64,000 nt of DNA from JBOFDK01 sp051646925 (GTDB lineage Bacteria; Bacillota; Clostridia; Lachnospirales; Cellulosilyticaceae), in NCBI GenBank assembly GCA_051646925.1, contig JBOFDK010000110.1:1-64000 (forward strand), in the 5' to 3' direction. Below are positions 7,502 to 16,319 of the stretch, piece after piece. Positions within the stretch are counted from its first letter, which is position 1. Each line of letters opens with the position of its first letter. A model generated the notes under the pieces. That model did no database searches. It was given only the letters and a program-made list of their open reading frames with translations, and was not told the origin of the DNA. A program made the translations under genes and the position numbers.

Positions 7502-10408
7502 ATGGAGCAGACAATAAAAGGCTATACGTTGAAAGAAGTAGTCTATATTAAGGAAATTGATTGTAATGTTCATCAATATGAGCATAATAAAACAAAAGCC
7601 AATATTATTTATTTTGAAGCAGACGATGTTCATAAAACGTTCGGGGTTACGTTTAGAACACCTCAATCAGATAGTACAGGAGTTCCGCATATTATAGAAC
7701 ATTCAGTACTTTGTGGGTCAAAAAAATATCCACTTAAAGATCCTTTTATTGAATTATCAAAAGGTTCATTAAACACATATCTTAATGCTATGACATATGC
7801 AGACAAGACTATGTATCCAATTTCAAGTCAAAATGATGCCGATTTTAGAAACTTAATGAATGTTTATTTAGATGCTGTATTTTTTCCAAACATATACGAA
7901 AATCCAATGACGCTTATGCAAGAGGGTTGGAGATATCATATAGAAAACGAAGACCAACCACTGGAATATAAAGGGGTTGTATATAATGAGATGAAAGGTG
8001 CATTCTCTTCAGCAGAAGAAATTGCTTTTCGTAAAATAAAAGAAGAGTTATTTCCAGATACAACATATGCTCACGAGTCAGGTGGTGCACCAGAGAATAT
8101 ACCAGAACTAACAGAAGAAGAATTTTTGGCATATCACAAACGTTACTATCATCCATCAAATGCATATATTGGGTTATACGGAGCGGTAAATATTGAAGAA
8201 ACATTAACTTTTATAGATGAAATGTATTTACAACATTTTGAATATGAAGATGTTGACTCTACAGTCAAAGAGCAAAAAGCATTTGAAGAAGTAAAAATGG
8301 TTAAAATACCATATTCTGTAGCGGATGAAGAAGAAATGATGCAACACTACGTATCATACAACTGCGTTGTAGGCGAAACAGTTAATAGAAAGCTAATGAT
8401 TGAAATGGCTATATTAGAATATATACTTTTAGAAACACCAGCTGCGCCTCTAAAAAAAGCGTTAATTAAAGAAGGTGTAGGGGAAGATGTATTTGGCGCA
8501 TTTCAAACACATATGAAACAACCTATTTTTACGATTATGGCTAAAAATGTTAAAAAAGATAAAATACCATTATTTTATGAAATCGTAGAAAAAGAGTTAA
8601 ATAGACTTGTTAAAGAAGGCATACCACAAACATTATTAAATGGTGCAGTTCAAGTTAAAGAATTTGAACTAAGAGAAAGTGATTATAAAGGATATTCAAA
8701 AGGTTTATTTTATTACATTAATAGTATGAAAAGCTGGATGTATGATGAAAGTCCTCTTATTTATTTACAATATGAAGATATATTAAAAGAGCTTCATAAA
8801 GAAAAAACAGAAGGATATTTTGAAACGCTTATTGAAAAGTATTTATTGCAAAACAAGCATGCTTTAAAATTAGAACTTTATCCAGAAATAGAGCTTAATA
8901 CAAAACTTGAAATATTAGAGCGAGAAAAACTTGCGAAAATTAAAGAAAGTTGGGATAAAGAAACTCTTCAAAAACATATTGATAAAACAAGACAATTTGA
9001 GGAGTATCAAAACGAAGAAGAGGAAGAGGAAACAAAATATTGTATTCCGATATTAACAAAAGATGAATTAAAACGAGAAGTTACTTTTCCAAAATACGAA
9101 ATTAAAAAAAGAGATAATCGCGAGTATATTGTAACTCCGACATTTACAAATAGAATTGTATATATGACATGGTATATAGATTTAGATGGTATAGATAATA
9201 AATACATGCCGTATTTAGGAATGCTTGTAGGATTATTTGGGAAATTAAATACAACAAACTATACTTATGAAGATTTATCAATTGCGATAGACCAACATTT
9301 AGGAAGTATAGATTATTATATTGATATGCTTTATAATTTTGAAGATGCTACAAAATCAAAACCAGTATTTGTTTTGAAATCAAAAGCATTACAATCAGAA
9401 ATAGATAATCAAATAAAAATTATGAAAGAAATGATTACGCAAACACAATTTATAGATAAACAAAGAATTTATGAAATTATTAAAGAAATGAAAGCAATAA
9501 TGGAAATGACAGTAAGTAGTGAAGGTCATAAAATTGCATATAATAGATTGTTAAGTAATTTTTCAAAAATAGAAGCATTCGAAGAAGAAACAAAAGGATT
9601 AACTTTTTACCATATGGTATGTGATTTTGTGAAGAATTGGGAAACGATGCAAGATGGCATTATCGAAAATTTAAACAAGGCATATAGTTATTGTGCAAAT
9701 CATACTAGGTACACAGTTGGATTAACAGTAGATGAAAAAGATGTAGAATCATGCATAGACAAAATTGAAACATGTTTAAGTACGCTAAAAGATGAGAAAT
9801 TTGAAACTGTTCAAAATGAATGGAAACCAAGCAAGTGCCAAGAAGCTCTTGTTTTCCCTGGAAATGTGAATTATGTAGCTATGGGATATAATTTTAAAGA
9901 AGACGGATACTCATATCATGGAGGCCTGTTAGTACTTAAATCAATTTTAGCAAATGATTATCTTTGGAATGAAGTACGTGTGAAAAATGGTGCATATGGT
10001 TGTTTTGCAGATTTTAGAAAAAGTGGTAATGTTATGTTCGTATCTTATCGTGACCCTAATATAGCTGAAACAATAGATATTTACCGTAATATACCAGAGT
10101 TTGTAAAAACGCTAAATCTCGATGATAGAGAAATATTACAGTATTTAATTGGAACTATTAGTAATATGGATTTTCCATATACGCCATCAACAGAAGGAAA
10201 TGCAGCGCAGTCATATTATTTAACACATACTACAAAAGAAGACTTGCAACAAATAAGAGATGAAATATTTGAAACTAATAACGATAAACTTCGTTCATTT
10301 GCCGATATGATTCAAAGTGTACTTACAAAAAATCAATATTGTGTCTTTGGTAATATGACAAGTATTACAGAAAACGAAAGTTTATTTACAGATATTACAA
10401 AAGTATAA
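7502..10408 (+). CDS. Insulinase-like M16C zinc peptidase
   Basis: A 968 residue protein of the presequence-protease (PreP/HypA) type: 'GVPHIIEHSVLCGSKKYPLKDPF' near the N-terminus contains the inverted zinc motif H-x-x-E-H. The next ligand is expected in the following 'YNEMKGAFSS' block. The remainder is four M16-type domains, including the M16C-associated region. Such enzymes degrade peptides in the cytoplasm, there being no signal peptide here. The ATG at 7502 is preceded by GAGGAG; an in-frame TTG at 7484 would lie before it and is rejected. Monocistronic, between its own promoter and a strong terminator. Confidence 0.93.
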   Translation: MEQTIKGYTLKEVVYIKEIDCNVHQYEHNKTKANIIYFEADDVHKTFGVTFRTPQSDSTGVPHIIEHSVLCGSKKYPLKDPFIELSKGSLNTYLNAMTYADKTMYPISSQNDADFRNLMNVYLDAVFFPNIYENPMTLMQEGWRYHIENEDQPLEYKGVVYNEMKGAFSSAEEIAFRKIKEELFPDTTYAHESGGAPENIPELTEEEFLAYHKRYYHPSNAYIGLYGAVNIEETLTFIDEMYLQHFEYEDVDSTVKEQKAFEEVKMVKIPYSVADEEEMMQHYVSYNCVVGETVNRKLMIEMAILEYILLETPAAPLKKALIKEGVGEDVFGAFQTHMKQPIFTIMAKNVKKDKIPLFYEIVEKELNRLVKEGIPQTLLNGAVQVKEFELRESDYKGYSKGLFYYINSMKSWMYDESPLIYLQYEDILKELHKEKTEGYFETLIEKYLLQNKHALKLELYPEIELNTKLEILEREKLAKIKESWDKETLQKHIDKTRQFEEYQNEEEEEETKYCIPILTKDELKREVTFPKYEIKKRDNREYIVTPTFTNRIVYMTWYIDLDGIDNKYMPYLGMLVGLFGKLNTTNYTYEDLSIAIDQHLGSIDYYIDMLYNFEDATKSKPVFVLKSKALQSEIDNQIKIMKEMITQTQFIDKQRIYEIIKEMKAIMEMTVSSEGHKIAYNRLLSNFSKIEAFEEETKGLTFYHMVCDFVKNWETMQDGIIENLNKAYSYCANHTRYTVGLTVDEKDVESCIDKIETCLSTLKDEKFETVQNEWKPSKCQEALVFPGNVNYVAMGYNFKEDGYSYHGGLLVLKSILANDYLWNEVRVKNGAYGCFADFRKSGNVMFVSYRDPNIAETIDIYRNIPEFVKTLNLDDREILQYLIGTISNMDFPYTPSTEGNAAQSYYLTHTTKEDLQQIRDEIFETNNDKLRSFADMIQSVLTKNQYCVFGNMTSITENESLFTDITKV

Positions 10409-10420
10409 TAAATTTATAAG

Positions 10421-10447
10421 ACGCACTTTTCATAAGTGCGTTTTTTT
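10421..10447 (+). terminator. Terminator after M16C peptidase
   Basis: ACGCACTT (10421-10428) and AAGTGCGT (10434-10441) form an 8 bp stem with a 5 nt loop, followed by six T residues. Confidence 0.9.
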
Positions 10448-10499
10448 GTTAAAATATACTATAATATGATTCTAAAATACAAATAGGAGGATATAGCCT

Positions 10500-11264
10500 A
10501 TGGATTTTGCAAATAAAGTCGTTGTAGTTACAGGCGGTGGACAAGGAATTGGTGCTTGCATAGCAACGGAATATGGTAAGAAAAAAGCTACAGTGGTTAT
10601 TGCAGAAATTGACGAAGAGGCAGGACTTGAGATAGAAGCGGAAGTTAATGCGCAAGGCGGACATGGATTATTTGTAAAAGTAGATATTGCAAATGAAAAA
10701 TCTGTAATTGATATGGTGAATCAATTAAACAAAAGATATGGTAAAATCGATATACTTATTAATAATGCAGCGATAAGTAGTAGCGGGACATTATTTACTA
10801 GAACGATAGAAGAATTTGAGAAAGTTATAAGTGTAAATGTAACAGGCGCGTATTGTTGCGCAAAGCATTGTGTACCACTTATGATAGGAGAAAATTGTAG
10901 TATTATAAATATGACATCGACAAGAGCGATGATGAGTGAGGCAAATACAGAGCCGTATTCGGCATCAAAAGGTGCAGTACTTGCACTTAGTCATTCATTA
11001 GCAGCAAGTTTATCTCCTAAAATACGAGTAAATTCAATTTCGCCAGGATGGATAGATACATCTCAGTGGAAGAAAAAAAGTGAGAGAAAATTTGTTGCAC
11101 TTAGAGAAAAAGACCATTGTCAACATTTAGTTGGCAGAGTAGGTGTGCCTGAAGATATTGCAAAAGCTGTTTTATATTTAACTAGCGAAGAAGCGGGATT
11201 TATAACAGGTTCACAAATAGTTATAGATGGTGGTATGACAGTAAAAATGATATATGAGGATTAA
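10500..11264 (+). CDS. SDR-family oxidoreductase
   Basis: A 254 residue classical short-chain dehydrogenase/reductase. It has the Rossmann NAD(P) motif 'TGGGQGIG' at residues 11-18, 'NNAA' near residue 88, and the catalytic Tyr and Lys of 'YSASK' near residue 157, with the Ser in 'INMTSTRA'. A C-terminal 'ITGSQIVIDGGM' is also typical. The substrate cannot be told from sequence. TAGGAGG lies 7-13 nt before the ATG. It leads a probable operon with the membrane protein 2 bp downstream and the RluA-type synthase. Confidence 0.92.
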   Translation: MDFANKVVVVTGGGQGIGACIATEYGKKKATVVIAEIDEEAGLEIEAEVNAQGGHGLFVKVDIANEKSVIDMVNQLNKRYGKIDILINNAAISSSGTLFTRTIEEFEKVISVNVTGAYCCAKHCVPLMIGENCSIINMTSTRAMMSEANTEPYSASKGAVLALSHSLAASLSPKIRVNSISPGWIDTSQWKKKSERKFVALREKDHCQHLVGRVGVPEDIAKAVLYLTSEEAGFITGSQIVIDGGMTVKMIYED

Positions 11265-11266
11265 AA

Positions 11267-11824
11267 ATGATAAAACAATCTAAAGATTATGTTAAAACAA
11301 TGAAAAAAAAATATCTTCTAAAGTCAGTACTTTGGGGGAGTATAGTGTGTATCATTTTTCTAGTAGGCATTGTACTTATGAAAAAAAGAGCAAGTGAGTT
11401 TACATTAGTTGCGGCATTATTTATTTTGCCATTCTCACTTTATTTAACGCGTTATTTTGCATTTTTTAAATATAAAGACCCAAATATTAAAAATTCTGAA
11501 ATGTTTGAAAAAATGAAAGGTACATATGGTTTATATCATAGTGCTATTTTTCCAGAAAGTGAAACTCTGTATATTGACCATGTTGTTGTAACAGCAAGAA
11601 CAATTTATTTTGTATCAGAAAGCGAAGAAACATTAACTAAAGCAAAACAAATATTCCCGGTTAGATTTAAAGGTAAGGGAATGGATGAAGGACAGTTAAA
11701 ATATATTTATGCAAAAGACAAAACATCTATAAAAAATGCTAGTTTGAAAATTCAAAAAGATGCATGTTATACAGATGAAAATTTAACACGATACAATAAA
11801 ATTATTGAAGCGATGTTAATGTAA
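11267..11824 (+). CDS. Conserved hypothetical membrane protein
   Basis: A 185 residue protein with a basic N-terminus, two adjacent membrane segments (about residues 20-41 and 46-66) and a soluble C-terminal part of about 115 residues. I do not recognise a named domain. It starts 2 bp after the SDR stop codon, with TGAGGA inside the end of that gene as ribosome site, so translation is probably coupled. The RluA-type gene follows after 14 bp. Confidence 0.7.
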   Translation: MIKQSKDYVKTMKKKYLLKSVLWGSIVCIIFLVGIVLMKKRASEFTLVAALFILPFSLYLTRYFAFFKYKDPNIKNSEMFEKMKGTYGLYHSAIFPESETLYIDHVVVTARTIYFVSESEETLTKAKQIFPVRFKGKGMDEGQLKYIYAKDKTSIKNASLKIQKDACYTDENLTRYNKIIEAMLM

Positions 11825-11838
11825 ACTAGGAGAGTTAT

Positions 11839-12807
11839 ATGAAAGAAATTATTGTATCAGCTATTGAGGCAAACCAGCGTTTAGATAAGTTTTTGCTAAA
11901 ATATTTAAATAAATGTTCTAAAGGATATTTATACAAATGTATGAGAACAAATAAAATAAAATTAAATGGTAAAAAACCAAAAGGTAGTGAAGTGATTTTA
12001 GAAGGAGATACGATTAGAGTTTTTTTACTTGATGAAAAAATACAGACACTTATAGAAGTAAAAGAAGCTAAACTAACACCTATTTCGTTCAAAGTTGTAT
12101 ATGAAGATGACAATGTATTGATTATCGATAAGCCATTAGGATTATTGACTCAAAAAGATAAAAAAGATGGGCATAGTTTGGCTGATGAAGTTCGTTCTTA
12201 TTTTTTGGGAAAAGAAACGGACTATGATGAAATATTAGGTTTTACACCTGCGCCATGTAATAGACTAGATCGTAATACTTGTGGCATTGTACTTGTGGGA
12301 AAAAATCTTCCAGCTACACAAGCGCTAAGTGAACTTATAAAAACTAAACAAATATCAAAATATTATATGACAATTGTTATGGGACAAATAAAATCACCTA
12401 TAATTTTAAAAGGATATCATATTAAATCAGAAGATAAGAATCAAGTACAAATATTTGATAAACCAGTAGAAGGTGCAAAGCCTGTAGAAACTAGAATAGT
12501 GCCAATTAAAACAAATGGACGACATACATTAGTTGAAGTGCAATTAATTACAGGAAAAACACATCAAATTAGAGCGCACTTAAGACAAATAGGACATCCG
12601 ATTATAGGAGATTCGAAATACGGAGACAGCGTTGAAAACACATATTTTAAATCATGTTATGGTTTACATCATCAGTTTTTGTGTGCATATAAAATTAAAT
12701 TTGAAATTTGTAAATCTCCAATCGAATATTTGCAAGATAGAGTTTTTACTGTTACAGTTCCTAAAATATATAGTGAAATATGTAAAGATGAAGGACTTAT
12801 TAAGTAA
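11839..12807 (+). CDS. RluA-family 23S/tRNA pseudouridine synthase
   Basis: A 322 residue pseudouridine synthase. An S4-type RNA-binding domain occupies about residues 10-75, then the RluA catalytic domain with 'CNRLDRNTCGIVLVGK', whose Asp is the catalytic residue (usual form H-R-L-D-x-x-T-S-G), and 'GKTHQIRAHLRQIGHPIIGDSKYG' near the C-terminus. It could be RluC or RluD-like; the target uridines cannot be decided. It overlaps the convergent TPR-like gene by 8 bp. Confidence 0.9.
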   Translation: MKEIIVSAIEANQRLDKFLLKYLNKCSKGYLYKCMRTNKIKLNGKKPKGSEVILEGDTIRVFLLDEKIQTLIEVKEAKLTPISFKVVYEDDNVLIIDKPLGLLTQKDKKDGHSLADEVRSYFLGKETDYDEILGFTPAPCNRLDRNTCGIVLVGKNLPATQALSELIKTKQISKYYMTIVMGQIKSPIILKGYHIKSEDKNQVQIFDKPVEGAKPVETRIVPIKTNGRHTLVEVQLITGKTHQIRAHLRQIGHPIIGDSKYGDSVENTYFKSCYGLHHQFLCAYKIKFEICKSPIEYLQDRVFTVTVPKIYSEICKDEGLIK

Positions 12808-13429
12808 CAATTTCAAATGGTGAAAAATTAAAATCATTTAAATGTTTAGAACATTCATTAGCCGAAAAACAATCACCTAATAATAAAAATATAGTACGAG
12901 CTTCTTTGAAACGTTTTCTCATATACAAAATAATAGCAGCTTCTTCAACATGGCGAAGTCCTTGTTGTTTGGCGGCAGAATCAGTGCATTTAGAAAAACT
13001 TTCAAAAGCTTGTTTTGGGCGATTAAGTTTTAAATAGCAATAACCTAAACAATCAAATAAATTAAGTTTTTTATAAATATGAAGTGCTTTAATAGTGTCA
13101 AAATGATAATAAAAATAAGCGGCTTTTTTTAAGTCGTTATGAAGCATAGCAATTTTTGCACCTTCTACGTAAAGGTTATTATTATATGCAGTTTCTAAAG
13201 CATCAGAAGTTAAGCCAAGTTTTTCATAAGCATATACTAAGTGACGATATTTGGAAGCATGTTTAAAACAATCGACAGCTTGAATATAGTAGCCTTCTTT
13301 GTAAAAAAGAGTGCCTGCAAAAAAAGAAAGCCCACATTTCTTAAGGAAAAAGGCTTTCTTTTTATTTGAAAGCTTAAAAAAACTAGGACCTGTCCGTAAA
13401 AGTCTTATAATAAAAATAAAATATGCCAA
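12800..13429 (-). CDS. Hypothetical TPR-like helical protein, TTG start
   Basis: A 209 residue helical protein with repeats of the type '[FY]YKEGYYIQAVDCFKHASKY' and 'CYLKLNRPKQAFESFSKC', spaced about 30-35 residues, as in degenerate tetratricopeptide repeats; likely a protein-binding scaffold. The start is TTG at 13427-13429. It has a run of seven G residues five nt upstream as Shine-Dalgarno and no ATG nearby. It is divergent from recU across 80 bp and overlaps the end of the RluA-type gene by 8 bp. Confidence 0.7.
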   Translation of the reverse strand: MAYFIFIIRLLRTGPSFFKLSNKKKAFFLKKCGLSFFAGTLFYKEGYYIQAVDCFKHASKYRHLVYAYEKLGLTSDALETAYNNNLYVEGAKIAMLHNDLKKAAYFYYHFDTIKALHIYKKLNLFDCLGYCYLKLNRPKQAFESFSKCTDSAAKQQGLRHVEEAAIILYMRKRFKEARTIFLLLGDCFSANECSKHLNDFNFSPFEIVT

Positions 13430-13509
13430 ATTTATCCCCCCCTAAAAATAAAAATACATAACAATATATTACCAAATATTACCAAAAATAGCAAGAAAAG
13501 AGGAAAAAA

Positions 13510-14064
13510 ATGGGTTATTGGAATACACGAGGTTTAAGAGGTAGTGGTTTAGAAGAACTTATTAACGTTACAAATGAACTGTACCAAGATAAAAAAATGG
13601 CACTAGTTCAAAAAATACCAACGCCGATAACACCAATTACGATAGACAAAAGTAAAGGTGTTATTACACTTGCATATTTTGAACAAAAAAGTACAGTAGA
13701 CTATATTGGAGTAGTACAAGGTGTTGCTATTTGTTTTGATGCAAAAGAAACAACGAAAGAATCATTGCCACTTGCAAATATTCATGAACATCAAATTGTT
13801 TATATGGAGCAGTTTATAGAGCAAGAGGGAGAAGCTTTTTTTATAGTGAATTTTCAAAAACATGAAGCGTATTATATTCTTCCGATAGAATGTGTAAGAG
13901 CGTATTATGATAATGCACAAAAAGGTGGACGTAAATCTATTCCGCATAAAGCATTTTCAGAAAAGTTAAAAATTCCAGTAGAAAATGGACTGTATATAAA
14001 TTATATAAAGACACTTAGTTATTATATGGAACATAAAGATGAATTTGTATGGATATTTGAATAA
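13510..14064 (+). CDS. recU: Holliday junction resolvase RecU
   Basis: A 184 residue RecU, the Firmicutes enzyme that cuts Holliday junctions during recombination repair. It shows 'GSGLEELINVTNELY' with the first acidic residue, 'ALVQKIPTPI', and the active-site block 'GVAICFDAKETTKESLPLANIHEHQ'. The C-terminal 'RKSIPH' and 'LYINY' are typical. It is slightly shorter than the B. subtilis protein (about 206). AGAGG precedes the ATG. No penicillin-binding protein gene follows, unlike in many Bacillota. Confidence 0.93.
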   Translation: MGYWNTRGLRGSGLEELINVTNELYQDKKMALVQKIPTPITPITIDKSKGVITLAYFEQKSTVDYIGVVQGVAICFDAKETTKESLPLANIHEHQIVYMEQFIEQEGEAFFIVNFQKHEAYYILPIECVRAYYDNAQKGGRKSIPHKAFSEKLKIPVENGLYINYIKTLSYYMEHKDEFVWIFE

Positions 14065-14105
14065 AATAAATTAAATAAGACGATAATCCCAATGAGGTGA
14101 AGAAG

Positions 14106-15329
14106 ATGAAAAAACAAATTCTTATAGGGATTATTCTTATAAGTGGAATACTTACATTAGCTAACCGTACGAATAGACTAGAAGAAGTAGTAGAAGTTAG
14201 TAACATTCCACTAGAAACAAATTATAAAATGCAAAATTTTTATATTCCAGAAAATGTATCAGCAGGACACTATGAAAATGAAAATGGTGTGTATCTAGGT
14301 GCATATATAGAAAAAAATCAAGATGTAGAAAATGATATGGAAATGTATGAACAAATAATGGGGCAAGATATGGCCTTTAGAGTATTTCAATATAAAGAAA
14401 CAGGTGATATTGGAAATAGGCAAATATTAGAATGTATTGCAAGTAATCAAGTTCCGTATATTAAAGTGCTTCCTAATAAATATTATGATTTGATGCCGAT
14501 ATATGAAATGATTGGTGATTTAAATAATCGTTATGAAACTACAGTATTTATAGAATTGTTTCCAGTAGATAGCAGAGTTGATGATGTAGAAATGTATTTG
14601 GAGTATTATGAAAATGCATACAAGATTCTTAAAAAATATGTACAAGATTGTGTAATTGTTTGGAGTGTAGATACAAATACAGTTTATGAAAGTAGTTTGT
14701 ACTATCCTGGCAATCATCTTGTAGACTGGATAGGATTAAATGTTGTAGTGCCAAGTGTAAATGCAGATATATCACATGATAGTTTAGCTGAAATTCCAAA
14801 AGAAGAAATTGATTTTTGGTATAAAACTTATCAACAAGAAAAACCGCTTATGTTCTCAAACGTTGCGGTACCACATTTTTCGAGAGTAAATCATACGTAT
14901 ACTATTGAAGATGCAAAAAATAAATTAACATATTTTTACGATACTGCATTAAATATGTATCCCCGTATTCGTGCGGTGCTATATACTGATATTGATATGT
15001 CTCAAGTAAGTAGTAATGGAAAAGAAGATTATAGGTTAACTAGTCAGAAAAAAATTACAGATCATATGAATAAGTTATTAAATCAATCACGATTTTTAAG
15101 TGAAGTAGAAAAAAATGATGCTTTGACAATTGGACAACAAATATTATATACAGTTCCATCGTATGAAATTAATGGAAATATATATATAACAGAAGAGCAG
15201 TTAGAATTTGTCTGTAAGTATAAAGAACTTATATCATATATTCCATGTATTATGGATGATACAGAAGTTAAATATTATGATTTAGAACAATTAGTAAATG
15301 ACCAATTAGGTATTATTAATATTAATTAA
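14106..15329 (+). CDS. Secreted protein, possible GH26-like barrel
   Basis: A 407 residue protein with an N-terminal hydrophobic signal/anchor (residues 4-20). The central part ('VYLGAYIE', 'IIWSV'-like 'CVIVWSVDTNT', 'WIGLNVVVPS', 'KPLMFSNVAVPHFS') resembles the beta-strand/loop order of GH26-like (beta/alpha)8 enzymes, but I see no clear catalytic glutamate pair. The last about 90 residues ('YEINGNIYITEEQLE') look like a copper-amine-oxidase-N/stalk-type domain. I chose ATG 14106, with GAGGTGA 5 nt upstream, over GTG 14097. The enzymatic call is weak. Confidence 0.55.
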   Translation: MKKQILIGIILISGILTLANRTNRLEEVVEVSNIPLETNYKMQNFYIPENVSAGHYENENGVYLGAYIEKNQDVENDMEMYEQIMGQDMAFRVFQYKETGDIGNRQILECIASNQVPYIKVLPNKYYDLMPIYEMIGDLNNRYETTVFIELFPVDSRVDDVEMYLEYYENAYKILKKYVQDCVIVWSVDTNTVYESSLYYPGNHLVDWIGLNVVVPSVNADISHDSLAEIPKEEIDFWYKTYQQEKPLMFSNVAVPHFSRVNHTYTIEDAKNKLTYFYDTALNMYPRIRAVLYTDIDMSQVSSNGKEDYRLTSQKKITDHMNKLLNQSRFLSEVEKNDALTIGQQILYTVPSYEINGNIYITEEQLEFVCKYKELISYIPCIMDDTEVKYYDLEQLVNDQLGIININ

Positions 15330-15342
15330 TATGTCAAATGAG

Positions 15343-15375
15343 AGCATCACTAGAAATAGTCTAGTGGTGCTTTTA
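15343..15375 (+). terminator. Terminator after secreted protein gene
   Basis: A 12 bp stem (15343-15354 and 15360-15371) with a 5 nt loop is followed by TTTATTTAAT. Confidence 0.85.
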
Positions 15376-15437
15376 TTTAATATTTTTGGTATGATAAGAA
15401 AAGAATATAAAATAGATAGCACCAGTGGAGGATAAGC

Positions 15438-16247
15438 ATGAATTTTAGATTAACAACAATTGCAAGTGGAAGTAGCGGGAATTGTACTTTTTTAGAAGCT
15501 GGCCAAATAAGAATATTGATAGATGCAGGCATTAGCGGCAAAAAAGTACTACAAGGCCTAAGTGATTTAGAAATAGAACATGATTCGATTCAAGGTATAT
15601 TTATTACACATGAGCATAGTGACCATATTAAAGGTGTAGGAATTATTAGCCGTAAGTTAAATATTCCGATTTATGCTACGAAATTAACATGGGAACATAT
15701 GCTTAATGAACAATCGTTAGGAAAAATTGCAGAAGAAAATATTAAGCATATTGAAAAAGAAATAGAAATGAATATAGGTAAGTTAAGTATTAAACCATAT
15801 GAAATTTTTCATGATGCCGTAGATCCTGTAGGTTATGTGTTTTCATACAAAGATAAAAAAATTGCATTAGCTACAGACCTTGGAAAAGTGGACAGAAAAT
15901 TAGTTGAAAATTTATACGGCGTAAACGGTATATTACTGGAATTTAATCATGATATTAATATGCTAGAAGTAGGGCCTTATCCATATAGTTTGAAAAAACG
16001 TATATTAGGTGATTCAGGGCATTTAAGCAATGAACTTGCAGCAAAAGTACTTACACATATATACCACGATCAGTTGCAGTGGGTAATTTTAGGGCATTTA
16101 AGCAAAGACAATAATATGCCTGATTTGGCATACATAACTGCAAAAAACGCATTAGAGAAAAAAAATATTTATATTGGTCAACATATTGAAGTTACAGTGG
16201 CAAATCGTGATAACATAACACCTATGCATAATGTACTTATGGATTAA
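15438..16247 (+). CDS. WalJ/YycJ-type metallo-beta-lactamase fold protein
   Basis: A 269 residue metallo-beta-lactamase fold hydrolase starting 'MNFRLTTIASGSSGNCTFLE', which is characteristic of YycJ/WalJ. The metal-binding motif 'THEHSDHI' is near residue 57; further ligands are in 'ATDLG', 'LEFNHD' and 'LGHLS'. Members are proposed double-strand DNA 5'-3' exonucleases in repair and sit beside walRK in many Firmicutes. Here no walRK is adjacent. AGTGGAGG precedes the ATG. Confidence 0.88.
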   Translation: MNFRLTTIASGSSGNCTFLEAGQIRILIDAGISGKKVLQGLSDLEIEHDSIQGIFITHEHSDHIKGVGIISRKLNIPIYATKLTWEHMLNEQSLGKIAEENIKHIEKEIEMNIGKLSIKPYEIFHDAVDPVGYVFSYKDKKIALATDLGKVDRKLVENLYGVNGILLEFNHDINMLEVGPYPYSLKKRILGDSGHLSNELAAKVLTHIYHDQLQWVILGHLSKDNNMPDLAYITAKNALEKKNIYIGQHIEVTVANRDNITPMHNVLMD

Positions 16248-16319
16248 TAGGAATAAAAAAAGCATAATTGGAAAAACATACATAGATAGAAGACATAAAA
16301 CAAACGATGAGGTGAAATA

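Noticed and set aside
13430..13445. Seven-C run as a phase-variation tract
   Set aside because: It acts as the G-rich ribosome site of the minus-strand TTG start; seven bases is short for slippage and no second frame depends on it.
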